In this document: positions 1 through 11,857 of the stretch, piece by piece | How positions within the stretch are numbered: position 1 is the stretch's first letter | Layout: the number at the start of each line of letters is the position of its first letter | Assembly: GCA_028554795.2 (NCBI GenBank) | Contig: CM068832.1 | Coordinates: forward strand, 81,735,180 to 81,799,179 | Source: Sinohyriopsis cumingii | Taxonomy: Eukaryota; Mollusca; Bivalvia; Unionida; Unionidae | Length of the DNA stretch: 64,000 nucleotides | Direction of reading: 5' to 3' | Notes under the pieces: generated by a model | Database searches by the model: none | What the model was told of the DNA's origin: nothing | The model's input: only the letters and a program-made list of their open reading frames with translations | Translations under genes and position numbers: made by a program

Positions 1-1335
1 GTAGGCAGAGGACTAAGAGTAAAATATAATATACAATCGTAGGCAGAGGACTAAGAGTAAAATATAATGTACAATCATAGGCAGAAGACTAAGAGTAAAA
101 TATTGTGTACAATCGTAGGCAGAAGACTAAGAGTAAAATATAGTGTACAATCGTAGGCAGAGGACTAAGAGTAAAATATAATATACAATCGTAGGCAGTG
201 GACTAAGAGTAAAATATAATGTACAATCGTAGGCAGAGGACTAAGAGTAAAATATAATGTACAGTCGTAGGCAGAGGACAAAGAGTAAAATATAATGTAC
301 AATCGTAGGCAGAGGACTAAGAGTAAAATATAATGTACAATCGTAGGCAGAGGACTAAGAGTAAAATATAATGTACAAACGTAGGCAGAGGACTAAGAGT
401 AAAATATAATGTACAATCGTAAGCAGAAGACTAAGAATAAAATATAATGTACAATCATAGGCAGAAGACTACGAGTAAAATATAGTGTACAATCATAGGC
501 AGAGGACTAAGAGTAAAATATAGTGTACAATCGTAGGCAGAAGACTAAGAGTAAAATATAGTGTACAATCATAGGCAGAAGACTACGAGTAAAATATAGT
601 GTACAATCATAGGCAGATGACTAAGAGTAAAATATAATGTACAATCGTAGGCAGAAGACTAAGAGTAAAATATAATGTACAATCATAGGCAGAAGACTAC
701 GAGTAAAATATAGTGTACAATCGTAGGCAGAGGACTAAGAGTAAAATATAGTTTACAATCATAGGCAGAGGACTAAGAGTGAAATATAATGTACAATCGT
801 AGGCAGAGGACTAAGAGTAAAATATAGTGTACAATCGTAGGCAGAGGACTAAGAGTAAAATATAGTGTACAATCATAGGCAGAGGACTAAGAGTAAAATA
901 TAGTGTACAATTGTAGGCAGAGGACTAAGAGTAAAATATAGTGTACAATTGTAGGCAGAGGACTAAGTAAAATATAATGTACAATCGTAGGCAGAGGACT
1001 AAGAGTAAAATATAGTGTACAATCGTAGGCAGAGGACTAAGAGTAAAATATAATGTACAATCGTAGGCAGAGGACTAAGAGTAAAATATAATGTACAATC
1101 ATAGGCAGAAGACTAAGAGTAAAATATAATGAATAATCGTAGGCAGAGGACTAAGAGTAAAATATAATGTACAATCATAGGCAGAAGACTAAGAGTAAAA
1201 TATAATGAATAATCGTAGGCAGAGGACTAAGAGTAAAATATAATGTATAATCATAGGCAGAAGACTAAGAGTAAAATATAATGAATAATCGTAGGCAGAG
1301 GACTAAGAGTAAAATATAATGTACAATCATAGGCA
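1..1335. repeat. 38-bp minisatellite, ~35 copies, open at window start
   Basis: Direct reading shows a head-to-tail unit of 38 bp beginning GTAGGCAGAGGACTAAGAG and ending in TACAATC. About 35 copies start at base 1, so the array continues outside the window. Copies differ at a few fixed positions (GTAGG/ATAGG, AGAGG/AGAAG, ATAATG/ATAGTG), which form recurring variant types. One copy near 960 lacks three bases. Near the end, copies with GAATAATC alternate with copies ending GTACAATC, suggesting block duplication of two units. Confidence 0.95.
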
Positions 1336-1524
1336 AACAAGGTATATGATATGTTGTTTTTAAAATGACCCGTACAATCTGTAATTATTGACAAAAGCAA
1401 ACCATACAAATTGAATATGCATAACAAATGACTTAAACTCACTGCATCATTTAAACCAATGACTTAAAGCATTATAATAATCCCTGCTCTTCAAATCTAA
1501 TTGGTCCAGGGTACACTGCATTTT

Positions 1525-4165
1525 ATTTCAAATCAACACTTAGTACATTTAGAACAACCTTTCTTCTTTAAAATCCACACTTAGTATATTTACAACAACC
1601 TTTGTTCAAATCCACACTTAGTACATTTAGAACAACATTTGTTCTTTAAAATCCACACTTAGTACATTCAGAACAACCTTTGTTCTTTAAAATCCACATT
1701 TAGTACATTTAAAATAACCTTTGTTCAAATCCACACTTAATACATTTACAAGAACCTTTGTTCAAATCCACACTTAGTACGTTTAGAACAACCTTTATTC
1801 AAATCCACACTTAGTACATTTAGAACAACCTTTGTTCAAATCCACACTTAGTACATTTACAACAACCTTTGTTCAAATCCACACTTAGTACATTTACAAC
1901 AACCTTTGTTCAAATCCACACTTAGTACATTTACAACAACCTTTGTTCAAATCCACACTTAGTTCATTTACAACAACCTTTGTTCAAATCCACACTTAGT
2001 ACATTTACAACAACCTTTGTTCTTTAAAATTCAGACTTATTACATTTAGAACAACCTTTGTTCTTTAAAAGCCACATTTAGTACATTTAGAACAACCTTT
2101 GTTCTTTAAAATCCACACTTTGTATATTTACAACAACCTTTGTTCAAATCCACACTTAGTACATTTACAACCTTTGTTCTTTAAAATCCACACTTATTGC
2201 ATTTACAACAACCTTTGTTCTTTAAAATCCACACTTAGTACATTTAGAACAACCTATGTTCTTTAAAATCCACACTTATTACATTTACAACAACCTTTGT
2301 TCTTTGAAATCTACACTTAGTACATTTACAACAACCTTTGTTCTTTAAAATCCACACTTATTACATTTACAACAACCTTTGTTCTTTAAAATCCACACTT
2401 ATTACATTTACAACAACCTTTGTTCTTTGAAATCCACACTTAGTACATTTACAACAACCTTTGTTCTTTGAAATCTACACTTAGTACATTTACAACAACC
2501 TTTGTTCTTTAAAATCAACACTTATTACATTTACAACAACCTTTGTTCTTTAAAATCCACACTTATTACATTTACAACAACCTTTGTTCTTTAAAATCCA
2601 CACTTAGTACATTTACAACAACCTTTGTTCTTTTAAATCTACACTTAGTACATTTACAACAACCTTTGTTCTTTAAAATCCACACTTATTACATTTACAA
2701 CAACCTTTGTTCTTTAAAATCCGCACTTATTACATTTACAACAACCTTTGTTCTTTAAAATCTGCACTTATTACATTTACAACAACCTTTGTTCTTTAAA
2801 ATCTACACTTAGTACATTTACACCAACCTTTGTTCTTTAAAATCCACACTTATTACATTTACACCAACCTTTGTTCTTTAAAATCCACACTTATTACATT
2901 TACAACAACCTTTGTTCTTTAAAATCCACACTTATTACATTCACAACAACCTTTGTTCTTTAAAATCTACACTTAGTACATTTACAACAACCTTTGTTCT
3001 TTAAAATCCACACTTATTACATTTACAACAACCTTTGTTCTTTAAAATCCACACTTATTACATTTACAACAACCTTTGTTCTTTAAAATCTACACTTAGT
3101 ACATTTACAACAACCTTTGTTCTTTAAAATCCACACTTATTACATTTACAACAACCTTTGTTCTTTAAAATCCACACTTATTACATTTACAACAACCTTT
3201 GTTCTTTAAAATCTTCACTTAGTACATTTACAACAACCTTTGTTCTTTAAAATCCACACTTATTACATTTACAACAACCTTTGTTCTTTAAAATCCACAC
3301 TTATTACATTAGAACAACCTTTGTTCTTTAAAATCTACACTTAGTACATTTACAACAACCTTTGTTCTTTAAAATCCACACTTATTACATTAGAACAACC
3401 TTTGTTCTTTAAAATCTACACTTAGTACATTTACAACAACCTTTGTTCTTTAAAATCCACACTTATTACATTTACAACAACCTTTGTTCTTTAAAATCCA
3501 CACTTATTACATTCACAACAACCTTTGATGGGGCCCCAAGTGGCCGAGTGGTCTAAAGCGCTCTTCGTTACGGATCACTGCCATCTCACCTCTGTCTGCG
3601 GCGGTTCGAGTCAAAGATTCAGCCAATGTGGGCATGTGAGAAAGCTTGCCAGTAGCTTCTCGTGGGTCGGTGGTTCTTTCCGGGGTTTTCCGGGTTCTTC
3701 CTCCACCATTAATACTGGCCGCCATGTATAGCCTATCGTGCTGAAAAATGGCGTTAAACCCAACAACAACCACAACAACAACAACCTTTGATCTTTAAAA
3801 TCTACACTTAGTACATTTACAACAACCTTTGTTCTTTAAAATCTACACTTAGTACATTTACAACAACCTTTGTTCTTTAAAATCCACACTTATTACATTT
3901 ACAACAACCTTTGTTCTTTAAAATCCACACTTATTACATTTACAACAACCTTTGTTCTTTAAAATCCACACTTATTACATTTACAACAACCTTTGTTCTT
4001 TAAAATCTACACTTAGTACATTTACAACAACCTTTGTTCTTTAAAATCTACACTTAGTACATTTACAACAACCTTTGTTCTTTAAAATCCACACTTAGTA
4101 CATTTACAACAACCTTTGTTCTTTAAAATCCACACTTAGTATATTTACCTTTGTTCTTTAAATTT
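1525..4165. repeat. 41-bp / 36-bp minisatellite, ~60 copies
   Basis: The unit reads roughly ATCCACACTTAGTACATTT followed by ACAACAACCTTTGTTCTTTAAA. Two monomer lengths occur: 36 bp, lacking part of the TTTAAA link, mostly at 1700-2000; and 41 bp, making up most of the rest. The array is split by a SINE at 3530-3777. It stops about 110 bp before the acceptor of the ACADL exon at 4279, so it lies in the preceding ACADL intron. Short open frames in the array are by-products of the repeat. Confidence 0.95.
3530..3777 (+). mobile_element. tRNA-derived SINE (family A), copy 1
   Basis: The head GGGGCCCCAAGTGGCCGAGT holds a pol III A box (TGGCCGAGTGGTC) and, ~60 bp on, a B box (GGTTCGAGTC), in tRNA-like layout. 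The body carries a conserved block (CTTGCCAGTAGCTTCTCGTG, then CCTCCACCATTAATACTGGC). The 3' end is AAAATGGCGTTAAACCC plus an AAC-rich tail, resembling the Meta-type 3' domain of invertebrate SINEs. A 15-bp target-site duplication ACAACAACCTTTGAT lies at 3515-3529 and 3778-3792, although its AAC part overlaps the tail. The insertion is inside one minisatellite monomer. Confidence 0.9.
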
Positions 4166-4278
4166 TGATTTCTAAGGTTTTCTTACAGATGCTGACTCAC
4201 ATCCAGGAAAGTTTAATTACTTTTTGCTAATTATCAGCAAGGAATGAGTTTTATAATAAAAAATTGTGTACTCAACAG

Positions 4279-4510
4279 CGATCTTCAGGGCATTAGGACC
4301 CATGCCAAGCAGAATGGGTCTGACTGGATACTGAATGGTAGCAAAGTCTTCATTACCAATGGCTGGATGTGTGACGTAGTCATTGTGGTAGCTATTACAA
4401 ACCCCAATGCAAAATCCATGGCTCATGGCATCAGCCTGTTCCTGGTCGAGACTGGCACACCTGGATTCAAGAAAGGTCGAAAGCTTGAGAAGCTTGGATT
4501 TAAGGCTCAG
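4279..4510 (+). CDS. ACADL: Long-chain acyl-CoA dehydrogenase, exon a (middle domain)
   Basis: The exon encodes 77 codons after one base that completes a split Ser codon (AG|C), then DLQGIRTHAKQNGSDW, WILNGSKVFITNG and HGISLFLVE up to KAQ. This is the beta-barrel middle domain of acyl-CoA dehydrogenases. The WxLNGxKxFITNG block is the family signature close to the FAD isoalloxazine ring. The acceptor is CAACAG at 4273-4278, with a weak pyrimidine tract; the donor is CAG|GTGCAA at 4511. The reading frame stays open past the donor into a reverse SINE, which should not be read as coding. The start at 4279 is placed by homology and the AG; 60-120 bp upstream there is another acceptor-like AG that I consider less likely. 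Confidence 0.92.
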
Positions 4511-4545
4511 GTGCAATGGAATATGGTCAAGTGTGTCAATGCAGT

Positions 4546-4808
4546 TTGTTGTTGTTGTTGTTGTTGTTGTTGTAGGGTTTAACGCCATTTTTCAGCATAC
4601 GATAGGCTATGCATGGCGGCCAGTATTAATGGTGGAGAAAGAACCTGGGAAAACCCCGGAAAGAACCACCAACCCATGAGAAGCTACTGGCAAACTTTCT
4701 CACATTCCCACATTGGCCGAATCTGAGACTTGAACCCATGCAGACAGAGGTGAGATGGCAGTGATCCGTAACGGAGAGTGCTTTAGACCATGCAGCCACT
4801 CTGAGCCC
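4546..4808 (-). mobile_element. tRNA-derived SINE (family A), copy 2, reverse
   Basis: This is the reverse complement of the same family: a (TTG)n tail first, then GGGTTTAACGCCATTTTTCA, the conserved body, and the tRNA-like head ending at GAGCCC near 4808. The flanking TGCAGTTTG on both sides (before the tail and at 4813-4821) is a likely target-site duplication. It sits 36 bp after the ACADL exon donor at 4511. Many substitutions from the other copies make it one of the older insertions. Confidence 0.88.
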
Positions 4809-5123
4809 TCAGTGCAGTTTGAAATTCAAAGATCAGGTGCAGTGGAATATGGTCAGCTATGTCTATGCAGTGTGAAATTCATAGATCAGGTGCAGTGGAG
4901 TATGGTGTATTGTGTCATTCTAGTTTGAAATATCTCAGGTGCAATGCAGTGTAGAGTAGTTTGTCATTGCAATTTCAAATTCATAGCTTCTTTGCTCAAC
5001 AGAAGAATAATATTGTTTTATTATTGTTTGCTGATTAGAAACATTTGCAAGTAATTGTCTTTCAAACATTCAAGGAAGCATGCTATATGTTGATGTTAAC
5101 CATCACAAATTCAACAGTTGATT

Positions 5124-5361
5124 GCGGGCACCGAGTGACTGAGTGGTCTTGGGCACTTATGGATAACTGCCATCTCACCTCTGTCTGCGTGGGTTTGAGT
5201 CTTGGTTTTGGCCAATGTGGGTATGTGAGAAAGCATGCCAGTAGCTTCTCATGGTTCTTTCAAGGGTTTTATCCGGTTCTTCCTCCACCATTTATGCTGG
5301 CAGCCATGTATAGCCTATATTGTGCTGAAAAATGGCATTAAACCCTACAGCAACAACAAAG
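5124..5361 (+). mobile_element. tRNA-derived SINE (family A), copy 3, diverged
   Basis: The head GCGGGCACCGAGTGACTGAG is a mutated form of the family A head. It is followed by CCATCTCACCTCTGTCTGCG, the conserved body and the AAAATGGCATTAAACCC end with an AGC/AAC tail. Part of the central block is deleted (CTCATGGTTC instead of CTCGTGGGTCGGTGGTTC). It is the most diverged copy in the window and lies in the intron after exon a. Confidence 0.85.
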
Positions 5362-5454
5362 TTGAGTGCAGAAAAATTTGTTGTCTTTTATGAAACGCAT
5401 ACAACTAAGTGTATCACTTAGAGGATTGGTTTGCAGTATGCTTACCTCAAGGAA

Positions 5455-5830
5455 TCAAAACTAAACTGTATGATGAATCCAGGAACAGAATAGTAATGCA
5501 AATTAAATCAAAACTGTACCGTATGATGAATCCAGGAACAGAATAGTAATGCAATTAAATCAAAACTGTACTGTATGATGAATCCAGGAACAGAATAGTA
5601 ATGCAAATTAAATCAAAACTGTACCATATGATGAATCCAGGAACAGAATAGTAATGCAAATTAAATAAAAACTGTACTGTATGATGAATCCAGGAACAGA
5701 ATAGTAATGCAGATTAAATCAAAACTGTACTGTATGATGAATCCAGGAACAGAATAGTAATGCAAATTAAATAAAAACTGTACCGTATGATGAATCCAGG
5801 AACAGAATAGTAATGCAAATTAAATCAAAA
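5455..5830. repeat. ~53-bp minisatellite, 7 copies
   Basis: The unit contains ATGATGAATCCAGGAACAGA followed by ATAGTAATGCAAATTAAATC and AAAACTGTAC. Seven near-identical copies are seen. CCGTATG/CTGTATG/CCATATG variants mark neighbouring copies. It is intronic in ACADL. Confidence 0.93.
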
Positions 5831-6014
5831 GATGTCTGTATCAGGGTAAAGTTATGTTTCAGACGAACTTCAGTAGAATTTTGATGCATGTTGAAGGTAT
5901 GTAGTTTTTGTTGTTTAATTCTTCAAAAGATGAGAAATACAAGAGACGTGTGATGAATGCGATCTCTGTGTAATGAGTGTATTGCAAAAATCATTGATGT
6001 TGATACTGGTTATT

Positions 6015-6016
<2 letters not shown>

Positions 6017-6097
<81 letters not shown>
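6017..6097. repeat. (TA)n microsatellite, ~40 repeats
   Basis: An uninterrupted TA dinucleotide run of about 81 bp. Open frames crossing it (alternating Tyr-Ile) are artefacts. Confidence 0.98.
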
Positions 6098-6100
<3 letters not shown>

Positions 6101-6244
6101 TTATCTAAGTTCTCATGGACGCATAATGATTTGTGCATCAAATTATCAGTTGTCCAAACAAATGAATGATTGAAAATAACTTTCTTCCAATCTGCTTCAG
6201 ATAATTTATATTTTACTATGTTAGGTGAGGCAAATTTAGTTTTC

Positions 6245-6715
6245 TTCAACAAGACATATCACATGGTATTGCAAGTCTAGTCTTCCTCACCAAAGACATC
6301 TCACATGGTAATGCAAGTCTGGCCTTGATGAACAAGACATCTCACTTGGTAACGCAAGTCTTTTCTTGTTCAACAACACATCTCACCTGGTAATACAACT
6401 CAAGTCTTGTTCAACAGACATCACACATAGTAATGTAAGTCTGGTCTTGATCAATAAGACATCTCACCTGGTATTGCAAGTCAGAGTCTTGCTCACCAAA
6501 GACATCTCACATGGTAATGCAAATCTAGCCTTGTTCAGTGAGAAATCTCACATGGTAATGCATGTCTGGCCTTCATCAACAAGACATCTCACCGGGTAAT
6601 GCAAGTCTGGTCTTGATCAACAAGACATCTTACATGGTAATGCAAGTCTGGTCTTCATCTTGATCAGCAAGACATCTCACATGGTAACGCAAATCTATTC
6701 TTGTTCTACAAGACA
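6245..6715. repeat. ~42-bp degenerate minisatellite, ~11 copies
   Basis: The core AAGACATCTCACATGGTAAT is followed by GCAAGTCTGGTCTTGATC, with frequent substitutions and small indels. The degeneracy suggests an older array than its neighbours. It is intronic in ACADL. Confidence 0.9.
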
Positions 6716-8116
6716 CTTAAAAAATAATTTTTCATGCATTGCCAGCATGTGGATTTTGCAATATATGGAAAACAGATTTGATTGTCTGATGTCTTAATAC
6801 ACCATTGTGATTATGAGATGACAAGTGGTTTTCCCAAATATGGCAGCTGATGAATAAAGGCTTTTCACACCCCTCTGCAGGGTCTCTTGGGTAGGCCAGA
6901 AGCCCCCTTTTTTTGCAACAGAAATCCGTGTAACAAGATGATCCGATGATAGTGATCTTACACAGTCACAAAAGTCTGGCCGATACAATTTTCCAGGTCA
7001 AATGCAGTTCGTCTCCATCCATTCTCTCTCTGATCTAAGCTGCTGTTTGGCAGACTATAAATAGAAGTTAGAATTTATCAAATTTAATGCTCAGACACAT
7101 AATGTAAGTTGACTGCAGAAAATACAACTTGAGATTTCAAGCTCTTGTGTCTTTTTTGTGATTGATAAAATTTCCTCCTATATATAAAAAGTAATTAAGA
7201 GTTTCTGAAAGCATATCAGTTCAGAAATATAAAACAAATTTTGTCATTGAATGCTTTACTACTCAAAATAAACAGTTGGACTAGGGCACAGTCATTACGC
7301 CTGGATGGAATGCAGGAGAAGTCTCTTGTACCCAACCATTTTATTTACAAATATAGAAGAATTTTTTCATATTATCACTTTTTAGGTTAAATCTGTTTCT
7401 AGTTCTGCTTTGATTTGTCCTGCAGTATTTTTGTAGGTCAGCCAATTACATGTTTTGGGTGATATATAATCCTGACTAGTTTCTAAAACAAAATGGCTGT
7501 CCTTGATATATTTGATGTCATCATGACTATTTTCTAAAACAAAATGGCTCTCCCTAATCTGTTCTTGTTCAATGAAGATTATTATATTATTATTTATGAA
7601 CCTGTCAAGGTCCAAAAGATGTGCATAAACTTGAAAATGCAAGAACTACAAATTATTTAATTCAAGCCTGTTTGCAGCTATCACTGAAACCTATAAGTGA
7701 CATTTTGGTGCACTATAGTTTTACCAGTTGTTGGCACATTTGCAATGAGCATTTTGCTGAAAAGCAAGCTTGCCAAATATTATTGTGGAGAATAATTACA
7801 GTGCACATATTTTTACCTGCACTTCCTTGGTTGAAGGTTATTTTAATGGCTACTTGTATTATATGTTAATCAGTACAATGACATAGCTTCTTGAAGTGAT
7901 ACAATTTTGGCAAGTTTAACATCGATGCTAACTTTCAACAAGTTAGCAAGTTTGTTTTGGGGCAAAGATTTTTTCTGTTTTTTGATAAACTGTTTGATCA
8001 AGGATTTGTAGGTTTGGTGATATGTCATTTTAGAGATTTGTTTTAGACTCTTTTGTCAGTTGGATCCATGAAGAAAGGACAGAAACAGAGACTGATAATT
8101 ACTTAACTGCTTGCAG
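6716..8116. other. ACADL intron, mostly single-copy AT-rich DNA
   Basis: I see no gene here. A ~60-bp direct duplication containing TTTCTAAAACAAAATGGCT occurs at about 7480-7500 and 7530-7550. The intron ends in a pyrimidine-poor acceptor TTGCAG at 8111-8116. Confidence 0.6.
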
Positions 8117-8332
8117 GACACAGCTGAGCTATTTTTTGATGATGTTCATCTCCCTGCCAGTGCGTTACTAGGTGAAGCCAACAAGGGCTTCTACTACCTG
8201 ATGCAGGAGCTTCCCCAGGAAAGACTCATCATTGCCAACATGGCACAAGCCTCCACTGAGTGGATGTTCGAAGAGACACGGCAGTATGTCCGACAGCGTA
8301 AGGCATTTGGCAAGACCCTGTCATATCTCCAG
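8117..8332 (+). CDS. ACADL: Long-chain acyl-CoA dehydrogenase, exon b (catalytic Glu)
   Basis: The exon has 72 complete codons in phase 0, from DTAELFFDDVHLPASALLGE to KAFGKTLSYLQ. It contains the ELPQERL helix. By counting back from the C-terminus this Glu (codon 8219-8221) falls at precursor position 291, the known catalytic base of LCAD (Glu261 of the mature enzyme). The same helix supplies the base in isovaleryl-CoA dehydrogenase. The QRKAFGK motif, part of the FAD/dimer interface in the family, is intact. The acceptor is TTGCAG and the donor CAG|GTAAAA. Confidence 0.95.
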
Positions 8333-8391
8333 GTAAAATATAGGACTATTACCTCTGCTTTGAAGCAAAGGGTTAGGGTTAAGGTTAGCAA

Positions 8392-8718
8392 AGGCTAGTA
8401 AAGGACAGGCCTACATGACTGCTAAACTCCTGTTTGGTAAGGCCACATAACACAAAGGCTAGTAAAGGACAGGTCTACATGACTGCTAAACTCCTGTTTG
8501 GTAAGGCCACATAACACACAAAGGCTAGTAAAGGACAGGCCTACATGACTGCTAAACTCCTGTTTGGTAAGGCCACATAACACACAAAGGCTAGTAAAGG
8601 ACAGGCCTACATGACTGCTAAACTCCTGTTTGGTAAGGCCACATAACACACAAAGGCCAGTAAAGGACAGGCCTACATGACTGCTAAACTCCTGTTTGGT
8701 AAGGCCACATAACATACA
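8392..8718. repeat. ~66-bp minisatellite, 5 copies
   Basis: The unit starts GGCTAGTAAAGGACAGGCCT and ends in CCACATAACACACAAA. Five copies of 64-66 bp start 60 bp after the exon b donor. The period of 66 is divisible by three, which creates a spurious 102-codon frame on the minus strand. A short GGTTAGGGTTAAGGTTAG stretch just before it resembles telomeric repeat. Confidence 0.94.
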
Positions 8719-9579
8719 CATCTTGAACATCTAGGTCTAGGCTATGCATACATCTGCTCACAGCCCCAGGCAAGTCAAGAAATAAATGACTTTCAAATTC
8801 TAACTCGTTTAGACTAAATAAAACATAGTTTAAGTTGTTAAAGTTTGATGTGTGGTCATGATAGGGGGCCCAATAAGGCCTTTAATATTTTTGAGAGGTT
8901 TGTGCAGTTGCCATTTTGAAAAGTCATAATGTTTGTTTTTTCTCCTATGCATTAGCATGATCAGATTTATTAGTTCCTTTTCCAGCGATAGCAGTGGTCT
9001 CATTAAAAAAGTTAAACTATTAAAGTCTTTACTGGTCAGAAATATCTTATTCTACTTATTCTTACAAACAAACAAACAAATTTAATCAACCACAGTGTTA
9101 AGTGCCTACTACACGAGTGTACGTGATTTGTTTACTAATCAAAAGTGCTGGCCTCTGAGTCCATTGTTTGTTTACAATAGAAAATAGTTCCTTTATGCAT
9201 GTGAATGCAATATGAAGGTGTGCAATATCATAAAATACTGAATGATTCTGACAATGTTAAGTTAACAGAGAAAAAATTAGCATATAATACTTATAGGTTA
9301 TTGCATCTGTATGGTGCTTTCGAGCTCCTTGAAGTTTTGAGCACCTTAGGTGTTAATTTTGCTTCAGAAAAATCTGCCACTTGTTTGCAGTTTACTGTAC
9401 ATGAAAACAGCTTTAAGCAAATAGACCAACCCATTATGTGGGCTCATGGATGTAGAATAAGCTAGATGCATACTCCTGCATGTGTGAGAGGTAGACTAAT
9501 GGAGGCAAGAGCCACATGTCTAGGTGGTTAGGGTACTTGACTTGTGACAGATAAGATGCAGGTTTGTTTCAGTCTTACC
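8719..9579. other. ACADL intron, no gene seen
   Basis: AT-rich single-copy sequence. An 86-codon frame at 9205-9465 has no recognisable motif or splice context and is probably chance. Confidence 0.5.
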
Positions 9580-9970
9580 ATTGGATCAGCTGGAGACAGC
9601 TACCTTGGTTAATCCAACCATTGTATTGGCCTGAGACAGCTACCTTGGTCAATCATACCATAAAATCAGCCTGACACAGCTACCTTGGTCAATGCTACCA
9701 TTGGATCACCACGAGAAAGCTGCCTAGGCCAGTTCTGCCATTGAGTCAGCCTGTGACAGCTACCTAGGCCAATTCTGTCATTGAATCAGCCTGTGACAGC
9801 TACCGAGGTCAATTCTGCCATTGAGTCAGCCTAAGACAGCAACCTTGGTCAATCCTACTACTGGATCAGCCTGAGATAGCTACCTTGGTCAATCCTACTA
9901 CTGGATCAGCCTGAGATAGCTACCTTGGTCAATCCTACTACTGGATCAGCCTGAGATAGCTACCTTGGCA
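9580..9970. repeat. ~42-bp minisatellite, ~9 copies
   Basis: The core GCCTGAGACAGCTACCTTGG is followed by TCAATCCTACCATTGGATCA. Copies are degenerate at the 5' side, while the last three are nearly identical (CTACTACTGGATCAGCCTGA), suggesting recent expansion at that end. Confidence 0.92.
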
Positions 9971-10363
9971 CCCTGGGGCAACGCACTTCACAAAATTACA
10001 TTGGCATGAAATAATCTACTTTTACTGCTGTGCTGTGAAACATAAAACCAAGTCATTATTGTCTAGTGCTTTGTTAATTGTGAAATTGCACGTCATCAGA
10101 TATTTTCTTCAATTGAATGCTGATTTGCATACTTTGTATCAACAGCAAAGGGATTAATTGATGGCTGGAATGGGCATGAACTTAGGAAACTGGGATTGAT
10201 TATATATACCAAATTAATATCTTAATTGAACCTATGGGCATCAGTATCTGGATTGAACCTATGGTTATCAATATCTGGATTGAATCCATGTTCAAATCGA
10301 TCTAGATTAAACCTATGGTCATCTCTATCTAGATTGAACCTATGGTCATCTCTATCTTGATTG

Positions 10364-10613
10364 GGGGCCTCAAGTGGCCGAGTGGTTTAAAGCGCTGTCC
10401 GTTATGGATCACTGCCATCTCACCTCTGTCTGCGTGGATTCAAGTCTCTGATTCGGCCAATGTGGGTATGTGAGAAAGCTTGCCAGCAGCATCTCGAGGG
10501 TCTGTGGTTCTTTTTGGGGATTTTCCTGGGTTCTTCCTCCACCATTAATACTGGCTGCCATGTATAGCCTATCGTGTGCTGAAAAATGGCGTTAAACCCT
10601 ACAACAACAACAG
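10364..10613 (+). mobile_element. tRNA-derived SINE (family A), copy 4
   Basis: The head GGGGCCTCAAGTGGCCGAGT has A and B boxes, the standard body and the end GGCGTTAAACCCTACAACAA. There is a perfect 12-bp target-site duplication CTATCTTGATTG at 10352-10363 and 10614-10625, made of minisatellite sequence. The insertion therefore came after the array existed. Confidence 0.93.
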
Positions 10614-11616
10614 CTATCTTGATTGAACCTATGGTCTTCTCTATATACAATGAACATACGGTCATATCTTTCTAGATTTTTCCTACAATCTTCTGCATCT
10701 GGATTGAACCTATGGTCATCTCTATCTAGACTGAACATACGGTCATATCTATCAAGATTGAACCTCCGGTCATATCTATCTAAATTTTTCCTACAATCTT
10801 CAGTATCTGGATTGAACCTATGTTCATCTCTATCTAGATTAAACCTACGGTCATCAGTTTCTGGATCAAACCTGTGGTCATATCTATCTAGATTGAACCT
10901 ATGGTCATTTCTCTCTAGGTTGAACCTACGGTCATCAGTTTCTCGATTGAACCTACGGTTATATCTATCTAGATTTAACCTATGGTCATCAGTATCTGGA
11001 TCAAACCAATGGTCATCGATATCTGGATTGAACCCATGGTCAAATCCATTGAGACTGAACCTACAGTCATCATTATCTAGATGGAACCTACGGTCATCTC
11101 TATCAAGATGGAACCTACGGTCATCTCTATCAAGATGGAACCTATGGTCATCTCTATCAAGATGGAACCAATGGTCATCTCTATCAAGATGGAACCTACG
11201 GTCATCTCTATCAAGATGGAACCTACGGTCATCTCTATCAAGATGGAACCTACGGTCATCTCTATCAAGATGGAACCTACGGTCATCTCTATCAAGATGG
11301 AACCTACGGTCATCTCTATCAAGATGGAACCTACGGTCATCTCTATCAAGATGGAACCTACGGTCATCTCTATCAAGATGGAACCTACGGTCATCTCTAT
11401 CTAGATTGAACATATGGTCATCAGTGTCTAGATCAAAACGATGGTCATCATTATCTGGACTGAACCAACAGTCATCTATTTAGATTCAACTCTATGGTCA
11501 TCTCTATCTAGATTGAACCTATGGTCATATCTATCTAGATTGATCCTACAATCATCAGTATCTAGACTGCTGAACCTACAGTCATCAGTACCTGGATTGA
11601 ACCTATGGTTATATCT

Positions 11617-11857
11617 GGGGCCCCGAGTGGTCTAAAGCGCTCTCTGTTATGGATCACTGCCATCTCACCTCTGTCTGCACGGGTTCGAGTCTCGGATTCT
11701 GCTAATGTGGGTATGTGAGAAAGCTTGCCAGTAGCTTCTCGTGGGTCGGTTGTTCTTTCCGGTGTTTTCCCAGATTCTTCCTCCGCCATTAATACTGGCT
11801 GCCATGTATAGCCTATTGTGTGCTGAAAAATGGCATTAAATCCTACAACAACAACAG
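11617..11857 (+). mobile_element. tRNA-derived SINE (family A), copy 5
   Basis: The head GGGGCCCCGAGTGGTCTAAA lacks the seven bases that normally repeat GGCCGAG, so the A box is shortened. Body and tail are typical. The left flank ATATCT (11611-11616) recurs just after the tail (GTCATATCT), a weak target-site duplication in repeat sequence. Confidence 0.9.

Noticed and set aside
3530..3600. tRNA gene (A and B boxes at the SINE heads, also at 61347-61425)
   Set aside because: The heads continue into a SINE body with target-site duplications and an AAC tail. The acceptor stems do not close, so these are SINE promoters, not tRNA genes.
1..4165. CRISPR-like array of regular repeats
   Set aside because: There are no unique spacers between repeats; the whole unit repeats, so these are minisatellites in a eukaryotic intron or intergenic region.
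4511..4588. Extension of the ACADL exon through 4582
   Set aside because: Homology to acyl-CoA dehydrogenases stops at KAQ (4510), where a GT donor lies. The continuation runs into a reverse SINE tail (poly-Val/Cys).
6010..6252. Tyr-Ile repeat open frames across (TA)n, also at 39267-39575
   Set aside because: Dinucleotide microsatellite translation; no gene.
8422..8730. 102-codon minus-strand frame with Cys-rich repeats
   Set aside because: It is generated by the 66-bp tandem repeat right after the ACADL exon; no splice context.
10592..11483. Open frames of 273 (minus) and 286 (plus) codons
   Set aside because: Both are produced by the 27-bp minisatellite, whose period is a multiple of three. 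They overlap each other and a SINE and show only nine-residue repetition.
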